The notes under the pieces are model-generated. The model was not told where the DNA came from, ran no database searches, and worked only from the letters and a program-made list of their open reading frames with translations. Positions 16,721 to 24,784 of a stretch of DNA of 64,000 nucleotides are shown piece after piece. Made by a program: the position numbers and the translations under genes. This DNA is from Labilithrix sp. (GTDB lineage: Bacteria > Myxococcota_A > Polyangia > Polyangiales > Polyangiaceae): positions 1 to 64,000 of the forward strand of contig JAHBWD010000028.1 in NCBI GenBank assembly GCA_019637175.1. Direction: 5' to 3'. Numbering within the stretch: position 1 is the first letter of the stretch; each line of letters starts with the position of its first letter.

Positions 16721-17953
16721 TCAGCGGCTGCACTCGGGGTTCGTCACGAGCGGCTCGTCGGCGCCGAGGCGGTTCCACTGGCCGAGGATGCGGGTCGTGA
16801 GCGCGAGGCTCTCGCCGGTCGCGTGCTTGGCCGTCCACGGCGAGGGGTGCATCTGGATCGGCACGTGACGAACGCCGTTGATCGAGACCTTGCCATCGCT
16901 GCCCTTCGTGAGCCCGACGTAGAGGATGAGCGAAGAGCGCTTGGCGAGGCCGTTCTGGCCGCTGACGAAGTTGCCTAGCGAGTAGATCACGAACGCCTCG
17001 CGTCCGTCGGGCGTCACGTGCTTCTCCCACGGCTGCACGACGTGCGGGTGGCCGCCGAAGACGGCGAGCGCGCCGGCGTCGAGCATGTCTTTCGCGAGCC
17101 GCTTCTCCTGCGCCGAAGGCGTGTGCGTGTACTCGGCGCCCCAGTGCGGCGTCACGATCACCGCGTCGACCTCGCCGGTGCGCGCCGCGAGCCCGCGGAT
17201 CGTGGAGAGCACGGTCTCGCGGTTCTCGTAGCACATGAGGACCTGCTTCTTCGGATCCGGGATGCCGTTGGTCGAGAACGTGCACGCGACCCACGCGACC
17301 TTGACGCCGCGCGACTCGGTGATCGTGTACCAGGGCGCGCTCTGATCGTCCGAGGGGCGCGTGCCGGTGAACGGCATGCCGGCGGCCTTCAGGTTCGTGA
17401 TCGTGCGATCCGCGCCGAGCGCGCGTCGATCGAGCGCGTGGTTGTTGGCCGTCGACACGACGTCGAAGCCGGAGCTCTTGAGATCGCCGATGAGCGAAGG
17501 GTGATAGTTGAACTGCGGGTAGCTCGAATACACGCTCCCGTCGAACACCTTGCCGGGATCGCGCGCCTGACCGCTCGTCGTGACGCCTTCGGCGCAAGGA
17601 CCTTCGAGGTTGCCGTACGTGAGGTCGGCCTTCGCGAGCATCGGCTCGACGTCTCTCCAGAGCGTGTGGTGACCGTTCTCGGCCGCGTACGCCTGACGCT
17701 GGAGGCCGGCGTGGAGCAAGACGTCGCCGACGGCGGCGATCGTGATCTTCGTCCCCGCGCGACACGCGTCGCGGAACTGGAGCGGCCCGGTCGCGGCGGG
17801 GACCGAGAGCGGATCTTCCGTCGCGCCCACGCCCTCCTCGTCTTCGTCTTCCTCTTCGCCGACGCTCGCGTCGGAGCTGCATCCGACGGCCGTGACCGTG
17901 AAGACCGAGAGGCAGGCGACGGTGACGAGCCGGAGAAGCGTGAGGGGCGACAT
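16721..17953 (-). CDS. CapA-family lipoprotein (poly-gamma-glutamate synthesis type metallophosphatase fold)
   Basis: A 410-residue lipoprotein (signal ending VTAVGC) with an acidic linker (EEEDEDEEG). The catalytic domain has the CapA metal-binding motifs in order: AAVGDVLLH, YGNLEGP, TANNHALD, TPHWGAEY and GGHPHVVQP. CapA-type proteins are known from poly-gamma-glutamate capsule systems and share the calcineurin-like metallophosphatase fold. No CapB or CapC homologue is nearby, so a capsule role is not supported here. It is transcribed in the same direction as the Ser/Thr kinase upstream, 149 bp apart. Confidence 0.9.
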   Translation of the reverse strand: MSPLTLLRLVTVACLSVFTVTAVGCSSDASVGEEEDEDEEGVGATEDPLSVPAATGPLQFRDACRAGTKITIAAVGDVLLHAGLQRQAYAAENGHHTLWRDVEPMLAKADLTYGNLEGPCAEGVTTSGQARDPGKVFDGSVYSSYPQFNYHPSLIGDLKSSGFDVVSTANNHALDRRALGADRTITNLKAAGMPFTGTRPSDDQSAPWYTITESRGVKVAWVACTFSTNGIPDPKKQVLMCYENRETVLSTIRGLAARTGEVDAVIVTPHWGAEYTHTPSAQEKRLAKDMLDAGALAVFGGHPHVVQPWEKHVTPDGREAFVIYSLGNFVSGQNGLAKRSSLILYVGLTKGSDGKVSINGVRHVPIQMHPSPWTAKHATGESLALTTRILGQWNRLGADEPLVTNPECSR

Positions 17954-18102
17954 GTCGTCCTACATCTGCACACCTTGTACCGCACGGCTGCGCTCGGTCC
18001 GATCTTCGTAAATTCATAGGGTTAGTGCTTCGTCGAGCGGCCGCGGAGCCGGCCGATGACGAACGGCCGATCCAGCGCCGGCGAATCTTTCCAGCCGGGG
18101 GA

Positions 18103-19233
18103 TCAGCTCACCGAGAGCGCCGAAACGACCGTGAGGACGAGGAAGACGACGGCCGCGATCGCGATCGCGACGTGCATCACGAGGCGCCGACGCGCGTCGC
18201 GCGTCATCGACGGCGTTCGGATCGAGCGCGCGGGGATCGCGCCCGGGTGCGCGGGCACGCCTTGCAGCGAGTCGCTCACGAGCTCGCGCGGATCGAAGAG
18301 CGAGCCGGGGCGCGGCGGCGCGATCTCGGCGAGCGCCGACGCGTCGACGAAGCTCGGATCGGCGTCGAACTTCGGCGGAGGCAGCGTGTCGAGCCAGTGA
18401 GGATGCGCCTCTTGCCACGCGGCGCGCATCGCGCGCATGTCGGGCCAGCGCTCGGCCTTGTGGTACGAGAGCGCGCGATCGATGACGGCGACGATCTTGC
18501 TCCCGAGCTCGGGCGCGGCGTCGGCGAGCGAGCGCGGGCGCGCCGACTTCGCCGTCAGCAGCATCGCGTCGATCCCCTTCGCGACGTGCACCGGCTGCCC
18601 CGACAGCGCGAGGAACAGCGTGGCGCCGAGCGACCAGACGTCGCTCTGCGCGTCGACCTTCTTCGTGAGCCCGAGCGCCTGCTCCGGCGGCATGAACGAA
18701 GGCGTGCCGAAGACGTCTTGCGCCGCGTCGGCGGTGTAGCCGCGGAGCTTGGCGAGACCGAAGTCGAGCAGCTTCACGCCGCCGCCCTCGAGGACGTAGA
18801 TGTTGTGAGGCTTGAGATCGCGATGCACGACGCCCGCGTCGTGCACGGCGCGGAGCGCGTCCATCACCGCGTCGCCGATCGGCATCATCTCGTCGAGGGG
18901 CACTCGCCCGCCGTGCGCCTGGCGCAGATCCTCGAGCGATCGGCCGACGAGCAGCTCGAAGACGAGATACGCGCAGCCGTCTTCGGCGACGCCGTCGTCG
19001 AGGACCTTCACCGTGCCGGGGTGATCGATCGCGGCGACGAGGCGCGCCTCCGCGAGCAGCACGCGGAGCACGTTCGGCCGCTGCGAGAGCTCGCGATCGA
19101 GGAGCTTCACCGCCGCGCGCGTGCCGTCTTTCAGGTGCGTCGCCGCGTAGACGGTCGACGTGCCGCCGCTGCCGAGGACGGACTCGAGCCGCCACGCGCC
19201 GAGGACGCGACCGATGCGGACGTCTATCCCCAT
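18103..19233 (-). CDS. Pkn-type Ser/Thr protein kinase with C-terminal membrane anchor
   Basis: A 376-residue protein with a full kinase domain (about residues 12-275): glycine loop GSGGTSTVY, Lys43 in AAVKLL, HRDLKPHNI (137-145), DFG (157-159) and PPE in FMPPEQALG. A linker of about 75 residues follows, then a single C-terminal membrane helix (about 352-372) with no periplasmic domain. The kinase therefore faces the cytoplasm as a tail-anchored enzyme. ATG 19233 is preceded by TACCAT with a seven-base gap. The frame also continues upstream to 19269, but with poor composition. Targets are unknown. Confidence 0.92.
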   Translation of the reverse strand: MGIDVRIGRVLGAWRLESVLGSGGTSTVYAATHLKDGTRAAVKLLDRELSQRPNVLRVLLAEARLVAAIDHPGTVKVLDDGVAEDGCAYLVFELLVGRSLEDLRQAHGGRVPLDEMMPIGDAVMDALRAVHDAGVVHRDLKPHNIYVLEGGGVKLLDFGLAKLRGYTADAAQDVFGTPSFMPPEQALGLTKKVDAQSDVWSLGATLFLALSGQPVHVAKGIDAMLLTAKSARPRSLADAAPELGSKIVAVIDRALSYHKAERWPDMRAMRAAWQEAHPHWLDTLPPPKFDADPSFVDASALAEIAPPRPGSLFDPRELVSDSLQGVPAHPGAIPARSIRTPSMTRDARRRLVMHVAIAIAAVVFLVLTVVSALSVS

Positions 19234-19332
19234 CGAGATAATGGTATCAGCCGCGCGGGGCGTTGCCACTGGTCCGGCGGCTGACCATCGTTTTGTTGCG
19301 ACTCTGCTCGACTCGCGGGCTCACGAAGATCG

Positions 19333-21285
19333 ATGGCTCGCTCGCTCTCGTTCTTCGCCTGCATGTGCGCGCTGGGGATGCTCTTCGCTTGCGGCTCGGA
19401 CCCGTCGGTCGATCCCGGAGGCGGTCCGCTCGAAGCGCCCGATCCTGGCGTGACGCCCGACGCCGGAGCCGAAGACGCGCGAAGCGACGCGCCGAGCGAC
19501 GGCTCGGTCGACGCGAGGCCGGACGCGAGCGCGGCGACGCCGCCCGGGTGGTCGCAGCTCTTGCTCGGCCCGCGCGGGGGCCAGTCGATGGCCTGGGACG
19601 GCAAGCATCAACGCGTCGCCCTCTTCGGCGGGAGCAACATCCAGAACGAGGTGCTCGGCGACACGTGGCGCTGGGACGGCGCGAGCTGGCGCGAGATCTT
19701 CGCGAAGGGCCCTCCGATCCGAAGAGGCGCGCCGATGATCTTCGACGAAGCGCGCGGCGCGCTCGTGCTCTTCGGCGGTCAGAGCACCACGACGTACTTC
19801 GCCGACACGTGGCAGCTCGACGGCGCGGTGTGGACGGAGAAGAAGCCCGCGACGTCGCCGACGCCGCGCGCCGACGCCGCCGTCGCGTACGACGCTGTAC
19901 GCAAGCGCGTGGTTCTCTTCGGCGGCCACGATCTCTCGAGCTTCTTCGGCGACACGTGGGAGTGGGACGGCGCGACGTGGTCGCAGCGCGCGACGATCGG
20001 ACCGCCCGCGCGCACGCGCGCGATGATGACGTTCGATCCCGTGCGCAAGCGCACGCTGCTCTTCGGCGGCAATCGCATGTCCGGCGGCGAAGCCAACGAC
20101 ACGTGGGAGTGGGACGGCGCGAGCTGGATCGAGAGAGCGCCGGCGGCGCCGCTTCCTCCGCGCGCGAAGGCGAGCGGCCTCGCGTGGGACGCCGCGCGCA
20201 GCCGCGCCGTGCTCTTCGGCGGCTCGATCGACTTCAACGCGCACGGCGAGACGTGGGAGTGGGACGGATCGTCGTGGACCAAGAAGAGCGCGACGGGCCC
20301 TTCGCCGCGCGACGACGTGCGCCTCGTCTACGATCCGACGCGCGCGCGCACGGTGCTGACGGGCGGGCGCGGCGGCTTCGACTACCTCGGCGACACGTGG
20401 GAGTGGGACGGCGCGACGTGGACGCAGCGCGTCTTCCCCGGCCCCTCGAACCTCACCAACCACGCGATGGTCTACGATCGCGATCGCGACAAGGTCGTCC
20501 TCTTCGGCGGACGACAGGCGCCCGCGCTCGGCGACACGTGGGAGCTCGACGGCGATCGATGGAACCTCGTTTCGAAGACGGGCCCCTCGCCGCGCACCGG
20601 CCACGCGATGGTCTACGACGCCGCGCGGAAGACGACGCTCCTCTTCGCGGGCATCGGGAGCGCGAGCTTCCTCTTCGACACGTGGGAATGGAACGGATCG
20701 ACGTGGACCGATCGCGCCGCCTCTGGACCGCCGATGCGTCACGATCACGCGATGGCGTTCGACGACAAGCGCGGTCGCGCCGTGCTCTTCGGAGGCAAGC
20801 ACGGCAGCACGCTCTACGGCGACACGTGGGAGTGGGACGGCGCGGCGTGGATCGATCGCCAGATCCCCGGACCGTCGGGCCGCTACGCCCATCGCCTCGC
20901 GTACGACGCCGCGCGCGGTCGCGTCGTCCTCTTCGGCGGCATGACGGCGTCGGGATCGGCGTCCGACGAGACGTGGGAGTACGACGGCGCGTCATGGACG
21001 CAGAAGGCGCCCGCGACGCACCCGCCCGGGCGCTGGGAGCACGGCATGACCTTCCACGCCGCGCGGAAGCGCGTCGTCGTCTTCGGCGGCTACGTTTCGA
21101 ACAGCGCCGACGCCGAGACGTGGGAGTGGGACGGCGTCGACTGGAAGGCGGCGGCGTGCGCGGCGTGCGCGCGCCCCTACAGGCGCGCGACGTTCGGCCT
21201 GACGTACGACGACAAGCGCGACGTCGTGCTCCTCTTCGGCGGCTTCGCCTACAACCCCTCGGGCGACACCTGGCAGTACCGGTGA
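19333..21285 (+). CDS. Kelch-repeat beta-propeller lipoprotein
   Basis: A 650-residue lipoprotein (signal ending MLFAC, Cys20) with a Pro/Asp/Ala-rich linker (residues 25-75). It has about twelve repeats of roughly 48 residues with the pattern YD-x-x-R-x-R-V-V-LFGG-N(8-10)-D-TWEWDG-x-x-W-T. Each repeat matches a Kelch blade, so one or two propellers are expected. Such proteins bind ligands on the cell surface. The repeats are strikingly uniform at the DNA level too, which makes the region prone to recombination. It is followed after 62 bp by another lipoprotein in the same direction. Confidence 0.9.
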   Translation: MARSLSFFACMCALGMLFACGSDPSVDPGGGPLEAPDPGVTPDAGAEDARSDAPSDGSVDARPDASAATPPGWSQLLLGPRGGQSMAWDGKHQRVALFGGSNIQNEVLGDTWRWDGASWREIFAKGPPIRRGAPMIFDEARGALVLFGGQSTTTYFADTWQLDGAVWTEKKPATSPTPRADAAVAYDAVRKRVVLFGGHDLSSFFGDTWEWDGATWSQRATIGPPARTRAMMTFDPVRKRTLLFGGNRMSGGEANDTWEWDGASWIERAPAAPLPPRAKASGLAWDAARSRAVLFGGSIDFNAHGETWEWDGSSWTKKSATGPSPRDDVRLVYDPTRARTVLTGGRGGFDYLGDTWEWDGATWTQRVFPGPSNLTNHAMVYDRDRDKVVLFGGRQAPALGDTWELDGDRWNLVSKTGPSPRTGHAMVYDAARKTTLLFAGIGSASFLFDTWEWNGSTWTDRAASGPPMRHDHAMAFDDKRGRAVLFGGKHGSTLYGDTWEWDGAAWIDRQIPGPSGRYAHRLAYDAARGRVVLFGGMTASGSASDETWEYDGASWTQKAPATHPPGRWEHGMTFHAARKRVVVFGGYVSNSADAETWEWDGVDWKAAACAACARPYRRATFGLTYDDKRDVVLLFGGFAYNPSGDTWQYR

Positions 21286-21312
21286 ATCCGACGCGAGCCA
21301 CGACCTCGCAAG

Positions 21313-21341
21313 TTGTCGAGGCCCGAGCCGCCACCTACTCT
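21313..21341 (+). promoter_or_regulatory. Predicted promoter of the 8-Cys repeat lipoprotein
   Basis: TTGTCG (21313-21318), a 17-base spacer and TACTCT (21336-21341) form a good sigma-70-like promoter. The -10 element ends six bases before ATG 21348, so the transcript would start at or within a base or two of the start codon. Confidence 0.5.
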
Positions 21342-21347
21342 AAAGAC

Positions 21348-22574
21348 ATGCGATCGCCCGCTGTGCTCGTGGGGCTCGTGGGGTTCTCGATCGTCGCCGC
21401 GGCCGCGTGCGCCGACGGAAGCATCCTGGACGTGGCGGAGCAGGACGTCACGCCCGGCGCCGACGCCGGCGCCGACGACGCGAGCTCGACGCGCGTTCCG
21501 CCGGCCCCCTCCGACGCGGACGTCACGTCGGACGGCTCCGATGCACCGTCTGCCGTCACGGGAACGTGCCCCGCGGGGCAGTTCGTCACGGGCGTCGACG
21601 CGACCGGCCTCGTGTGCAGCCCGTTCGCCGATCTGGCGCTCGCCGCGATGCGCGCGAGCTGTCGCGTGTACCTCGGCTGGCGAGACTCCTGCTCGGGCTG
21701 CGCGCTCGCGCCGACCAAGTGGGGCTCGGCCCGCACGGGCGCCTGCGAGAACGGCCTCGGCGTGAACGGCACCTGCTCGACGGCGTCGCTCGGAGGGCGC
21801 GACGTCAACCTCTACGGGTTGAACACCGGCGGCGACGTGAACAGCGACGACAAGTTCTACGCTTCGTTCTACTGCGACGCGGTCGACGCGACGCCGACCA
21901 CCGCGCCGTGCGGTCCGGGCGCGTTCGTGAGCGAGATCCAGGCAGGTCAGCCGACGAAGTGCGTTTCGGCGGCCGCCCTCGCGCTCGCGTACGTGCGTCA
22001 GAGCTGCAACCTCTACGTGGGGTGGCGCGACAGCTGCTCCGGCTGTGTGGATCCGCCGACGCGATGGGGACGCGTCGGTTCCACGACCTGCGTGAACGGG
22101 CTCGGCGCGACGAACACGTGCACGGCCGCGACGCTCGGCGCGTCGACGGTGCAGCTCCTCGGCGTGAACACGGGCGGCGACGTGAACGACGACGACAAGT
22201 TCCACGTCGGCCTCCGGTGCGAGGCCGCGCTCCCGGCCGAGTCGACGGGCGCGGGCCTGTGCCCCGCCGGTCAGCTCGTCGCCGGCGTCCCCGCGGCGGG
22301 CCAGGTCGTCTGCAAGAGCCCCGACCCCCACTCGCTCACCACGTTCCGCGACCGCTGCGGCGTCTACCTCGGCTGGCGCGATCAGTGCGCCGCTTGCACG
22401 CTCGCTCCCTCGAAGTGGGGCGTCGCGCGCGACGGAGCGTGCCTCGACGGTCTCGGGGTGAACGGCACGTGCGTACCGACGACCCTCGACAGCCAAGTGA
22501 GCCTGTACGGTCTGAACACCGACGGCGACGTCAACGACGACGACCGCTTCTACGCCGGCTTCCACTGCGAATAG
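21348..22574 (+). CDS. Lipoprotein with three 8-cysteine repeats
   Basis: The 408-residue protein has a lipobox (VAAAAC, Cys21), an acidic Ser/Ala linker to residue 70, then three repeats at about 74-177, 188-292 and 305-408. Each repeat has eight cysteines in the same spacing and the blocks VYLGWRDSCSGC, P-T-K-W-G, NGLGVNGTC, and LYGLNTGGDVN-x-DD-x-F. The NTGGDVN-x-DD segment is rich in Asp/Asn and resembles a calcium-binding loop. I do not recognise the domain. A secreted binding protein, perhaps calcium-dependent, is the most economical reading. The same repeats might occur singly in other proteins of the genome. Confidence 0.88.
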   Translation: MRSPAVLVGLVGFSIVAAAACADGSILDVAEQDVTPGADAGADDASSTRVPPAPSDADVTSDGSDAPSAVTGTCPAGQFVTGVDATGLVCSPFADLALAAMRASCRVYLGWRDSCSGCALAPTKWGSARTGACENGLGVNGTCSTASLGGRDVNLYGLNTGGDVNSDDKFYASFYCDAVDATPTTAPCGPGAFVSEIQAGQPTKCVSAAALALAYVRQSCNLYVGWRDSCSGCVDPPTRWGRVGSTTCVNGLGATNTCTAATLGASTVQLLGVNTGGDVNDDDKFHVGLRCEAALPAESTGAGLCPAGQLVAGVPAAGQVVCKSPDPHSLTTFRDRCGVYLGWRDQCAACTLAPSKWGVARDGACLDGLGVNGTCVPTTLDSQVSLYGLNTDGDVNDDDRFYAGFHCE

Positions 22575-22678
22575 CCGCGCGCGGCGCGTTCGAAGTCGCG
22601 ACGCTCGACGGCTGAAGGCGATGCGGCACCGCGTCGGCTCGCCCGAGGGGCCCGCTCGCGTATTCGGAGCGACGAGAC

Positions 22679-22684
22679 TAAGCT
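22679..22684 (+). promoter_or_regulatory. Predicted -10 element of the Uma2 gene
   Basis: TAAGCT lies seven bases before ATG 22692, the spacing expected for a leaderless transcript. No ribosome-binding site precedes the ATG and no clear -35 box is seen. Confidence 0.35.
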
Positions 22685-22691
22685 GTGAGAC

Positions 22692-23318
22692 ATGGTCGCT
22701 GCGGCTTCGCTCGAAGTGACCTGCCCGCCGGCAGAGCAGCGGATGCTGCTGCAAAACGTCTCTTGGAAGCAGTACGTGCTGCTCAGAGATCTGCTCGATG
22801 GGCCGGGCGTTCGGTTGACCTACGTGAAGGGGGTCCTCGAGGTCCTGAGCCCGTCGCCGGAGCACGAGCTGTGGAAGAAGAACATCGCACGACTCGTCGA
22901 GCTGTTCGCGCACGTCCGACGCATCGACCTCTACGGCTATGGCTCGACGACGTTCAGGAAGGAGGCGCGCGAGCGCGGCGCAGAGCCTGACGAGTGCTAC
23001 CTCGTCGGCAAGAAGCTCGCGGACTATCCCGAGATCGTCCTCGAAGTCGTCCACACGACGCCGCTGATCGACAAGCTCGATGTCTACGCGGCCTTCGGCG
23101 TTCTCGAGGTGTGGGTCTTCAAGAACGGCGCATTCTCGATCTACGGCTTCGACGCCGCCACGAGCACCTACCGCGCTCGCTCCGGGAGCGCGCTCCTCGA
23201 AGGCCTCGATTTCGAGCTCGTCGCGCGCCTCGCAGTACGAGAAGACACGCCCCAGGCCCTTCGTGAGCTCGAGCAGGCGCTCGGCGCACCGACGACGCCG
23301 TCGGCGCGCGGCGTCTGA
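22692..23318 (+). CDS. Uma2-family (DUF820) endonuclease-like protein
   Basis: A 208-residue protein of the Uma2/DUF820 family, which has a PD-(D/E)xK restriction-endonuclease-like fold. Family features are the N-terminal SWKQYVLLRDLLDG, YVKGVLEVLSPSPEHE, the catalytic-like core PDECYLVG...EIVLEVVHTTP, and KLDVYAAFGVLEVWVF with the Lys. The PDE at about residue 97 and the E-x-V after it would be the acidic metal ligands. Uma2 proteins are abundant, often in several copies, with uncertain function. It stands alone here, with TAAGCT seven bases upstream of the start. Confidence 0.9.
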   Translation: MVAAASLEVTCPPAEQRMLLQNVSWKQYVLLRDLLDGPGVRLTYVKGVLEVLSPSPEHELWKKNIARLVELFAHVRRIDLYGYGSTTFRKEARERGAEPDECYLVGKKLADYPEIVLEVVHTTPLIDKLDVYAAFGVLEVWVFKNGAFSIYGFDAATSTYRARSGSALLEGLDFELVARLAVREDTPQALRELEQALGAPTTPSARGV

Positions 23319-23468
23319 GACGCGTCGATCGACGTCAACGCGACGTATCCGTGCGCCGCGGGCAGCACGCCGCGGAGCGCGTTCGGCTCGGGCACGATCA
23401 ACGCGAAGGGCACGTGCTCACGTCTCACGCGGCGATGCCCTGCGACGTTCCTCGTCCTCGCCCGCGCG

Positions 23469-23496
23469 TTGACGAGCCGGCCGCCCGCGGTAGGCT
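23469..23496 (+). promoter_or_regulatory. Predicted promoter of the disrupted small lipoprotein gene
   Basis: TTGACG (23469-23474), a 16-base spacer and TAGGCT (23491-23496) closely match a sigma-70-type promoter. It ends seven bases before ATG 23504. The broken gene therefore still has an intact promoter. Confidence 0.5.
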
Positions 23497-23503
23497 TGGT
23501 TCG

Positions 23504-23889
23504 ATGACGGCTCTTCGCGTCGTCGTCCCTTCGGCTGCGCTCGCAGCCCTCTCTTACCTTGGTTGCCGGGGAAGCGAGTCGAGTCGAAGTGCACGCCAGA
23601 CTCGACGCTGGTGGTCTACGTGGCGCCGGAGGAAGCCCTGGGCGTCGTGACGACGGAGGGGGTTTGCACCCAGGTGAGCTGCGCGGAGTGCAGGATGTTC
23701 CATTACCCATGCCGCGACGGAGGCGAAGGGTGCGTTTTCTGGGTCGGTGAGATGACGAGCGCCGACGTGGTCTCACGCTGCGAGGTGACTCTGACATTGC
23801 CTGACGGGCGGCAGAGGAAAGAGAGTGTGCTCGCGACGCCACAGTGCGGAGCGCCGCAGAGTCAAGGAGTCGACTTCCGCCGGCGGTAG
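23504..23889 (+). pseudogene. Small secreted lipoprotein gene with 5-bp frameshifting duplication
   Basis: The start at ATG 23504 gives a good lipoprotein signal (LAALSYLGC) that runs on into low-complexity Arg/Trp-rich sequence and stops at 23650. The body of the protein, ending at 23889, lies in another frame. The join coincides with GAGTC GAGTC at 23576-23585. Removing one copy restores a single frame with ESKCTPDSTL, which aligns with ESECRPNATL of the intact paralogue immediately downstream. The gene is therefore inactivated, or kept switchable, by a 5-bp tandem duplication. An assembly error in this short repeat cannot be excluded. Confidence 0.7.
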
Positions 23890-23917
23890 TCGAAGAAGGC
23901 GAGTGAAAGGGGGCCGA

Positions 23918-24307
23918 ATGGGCAGACTTCGAATCTCGACGACTTGGGCAATCGCGATGATCGGGGCTACTCCTTCCGCGTGTGACGTTCGCGACGTCGA
24001 GTCCGAGTGTCGGCCCAACGCGACGCTGCGAGTCGTGGTCACGGCGGAGCTCGCCGAAGGAATCGTGACGACCGAGGGCGCCTGCACGGGAGTGACCTGT
24101 GCTCAGTGCCGCACGGTACAGGACCCCTGCCCGGAAGCAGGCACCGGTTGCGTTCTCTGGGAGGGAGAAATGACGAGCAGCAACACCGCCGACACGTGCG
24201 CGATCACGCTCGCGATGCCGGGCGGCCCATCGAGACGGAAGGAAATCGGAGCGACCCCGGGGTGCACGACGGAACCAGGCGGTGCGAGGGTCGATTTCGC
24301 CCGCTGA
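23918..24307 (+). CDS. Small cysteine-containing lipoprotein, paralogue of the preceding gene
   Basis: A 129-residue secreted protein with a hydrophobic signal and possible lipobox (TPSAC). The mature part shares with its broken neighbour the blocks TTEG-x-CT-x-V-x-C-x-x-CR, GCVLWEGEMTS, and the ending VDF. Conserved cysteine pairs suggest a small disulfide-bonded domain. A strong ribosome-binding site (GAAAGGGGGCC) precedes ATG 23918. The two genes are a tandem duplication 28 bp apart. The function is unknown. Confidence 0.75.
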   Translation: MGRLRISTTWAIAMIGATPSACDVRDVESECRPNATLRVVVTAELAEGIVTTEGACTGVTCAQCRTVQDPCPEAGTGCVLWEGEMTSSNTADTCAITLAMPGGPSRRKEIGATPGCTTEPGGARVDFAR

Positions 24308-24373
24308 GAAGCCCCGCGACGGACGGCCGCTCCGAAGACAGCGGAGAGCGCCGGTGTTAGGCTCGTCGATCCC

Positions 24374-24712
24374 ATGAAGCCGGAGCATCCGACGCTCGAC
24401 GGATCGACGCTCTATCGCTGCATGCTCGTCGGGCTCGACGACAAGACGGCCCGCGAGTGCAAGAACGCGATACGTCCGCTCGAGGCCGTCGTCGTTCCGG
24501 AGGTGCGCGACGCGTGCAAGAAGATGTCGGACGTGCTCCCGCTCATCGTCGTCCTCGACGAGAACGCCGACGCGCACCCCGAGCTCGTCGAGCTCGCGGG
24601 CGCGTGCGGCGCGGAGCTCGTCACGATCCGCCGGCCGCTCGACACGAACGCCTTCGGCCACCAGATCCTCGACGCGCTCCGCAAAGGCGAAGCGCGCCGC
24701 GTCGCGCGCTGA
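24374..24712 (+). CDS. Hypothetical protein, possibly receiver-like
   Basis: A 112-residue soluble protein without a signal peptide. The alternating hydrophobic strands and helices (LYRCMLVGLDD, LPLIVVLDEN, GAELVTIRRP) resemble a degenerate response-regulator receiver fold. LDENAD could occupy the place of the phosphorylated Asp loop. I do not recognise a specific family, and receiver function is only a suggestion. TAGGCT lies ten bases before ATG 24374. Confidence 0.65.
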   Translation: MKPEHPTLDGSTLYRCMLVGLDDKTARECKNAIRPLEAVVVPEVRDACKKMSDVLPLIVVLDENADAHPELVELAGACGAELVTIRRPLDTNAFGHQILDALRKGEARRVAR

Positions 24713-24784
24713 AGCTCTTCCGTCACGAGCGCGTGACACGGTCCGGTTAGCGAAGCGCGACGGCGATGACTACGTTGTCGCCAC

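Noticed and set aside
19263..21347. N-terminal extension of the 8-Cys repeat protein frame into the Kelch gene
   Set aside because: The frame is open but Arg-rich and antisensical in composition; the signal peptide and promoter both place the start at 21348.
23319..23440. Minus-strand stretch reading EHVPFALIVPEPNALRG, possibly a gene fragment
   Set aside because: It is short, has no start, no family match, and is followed by low-complexity sequence.
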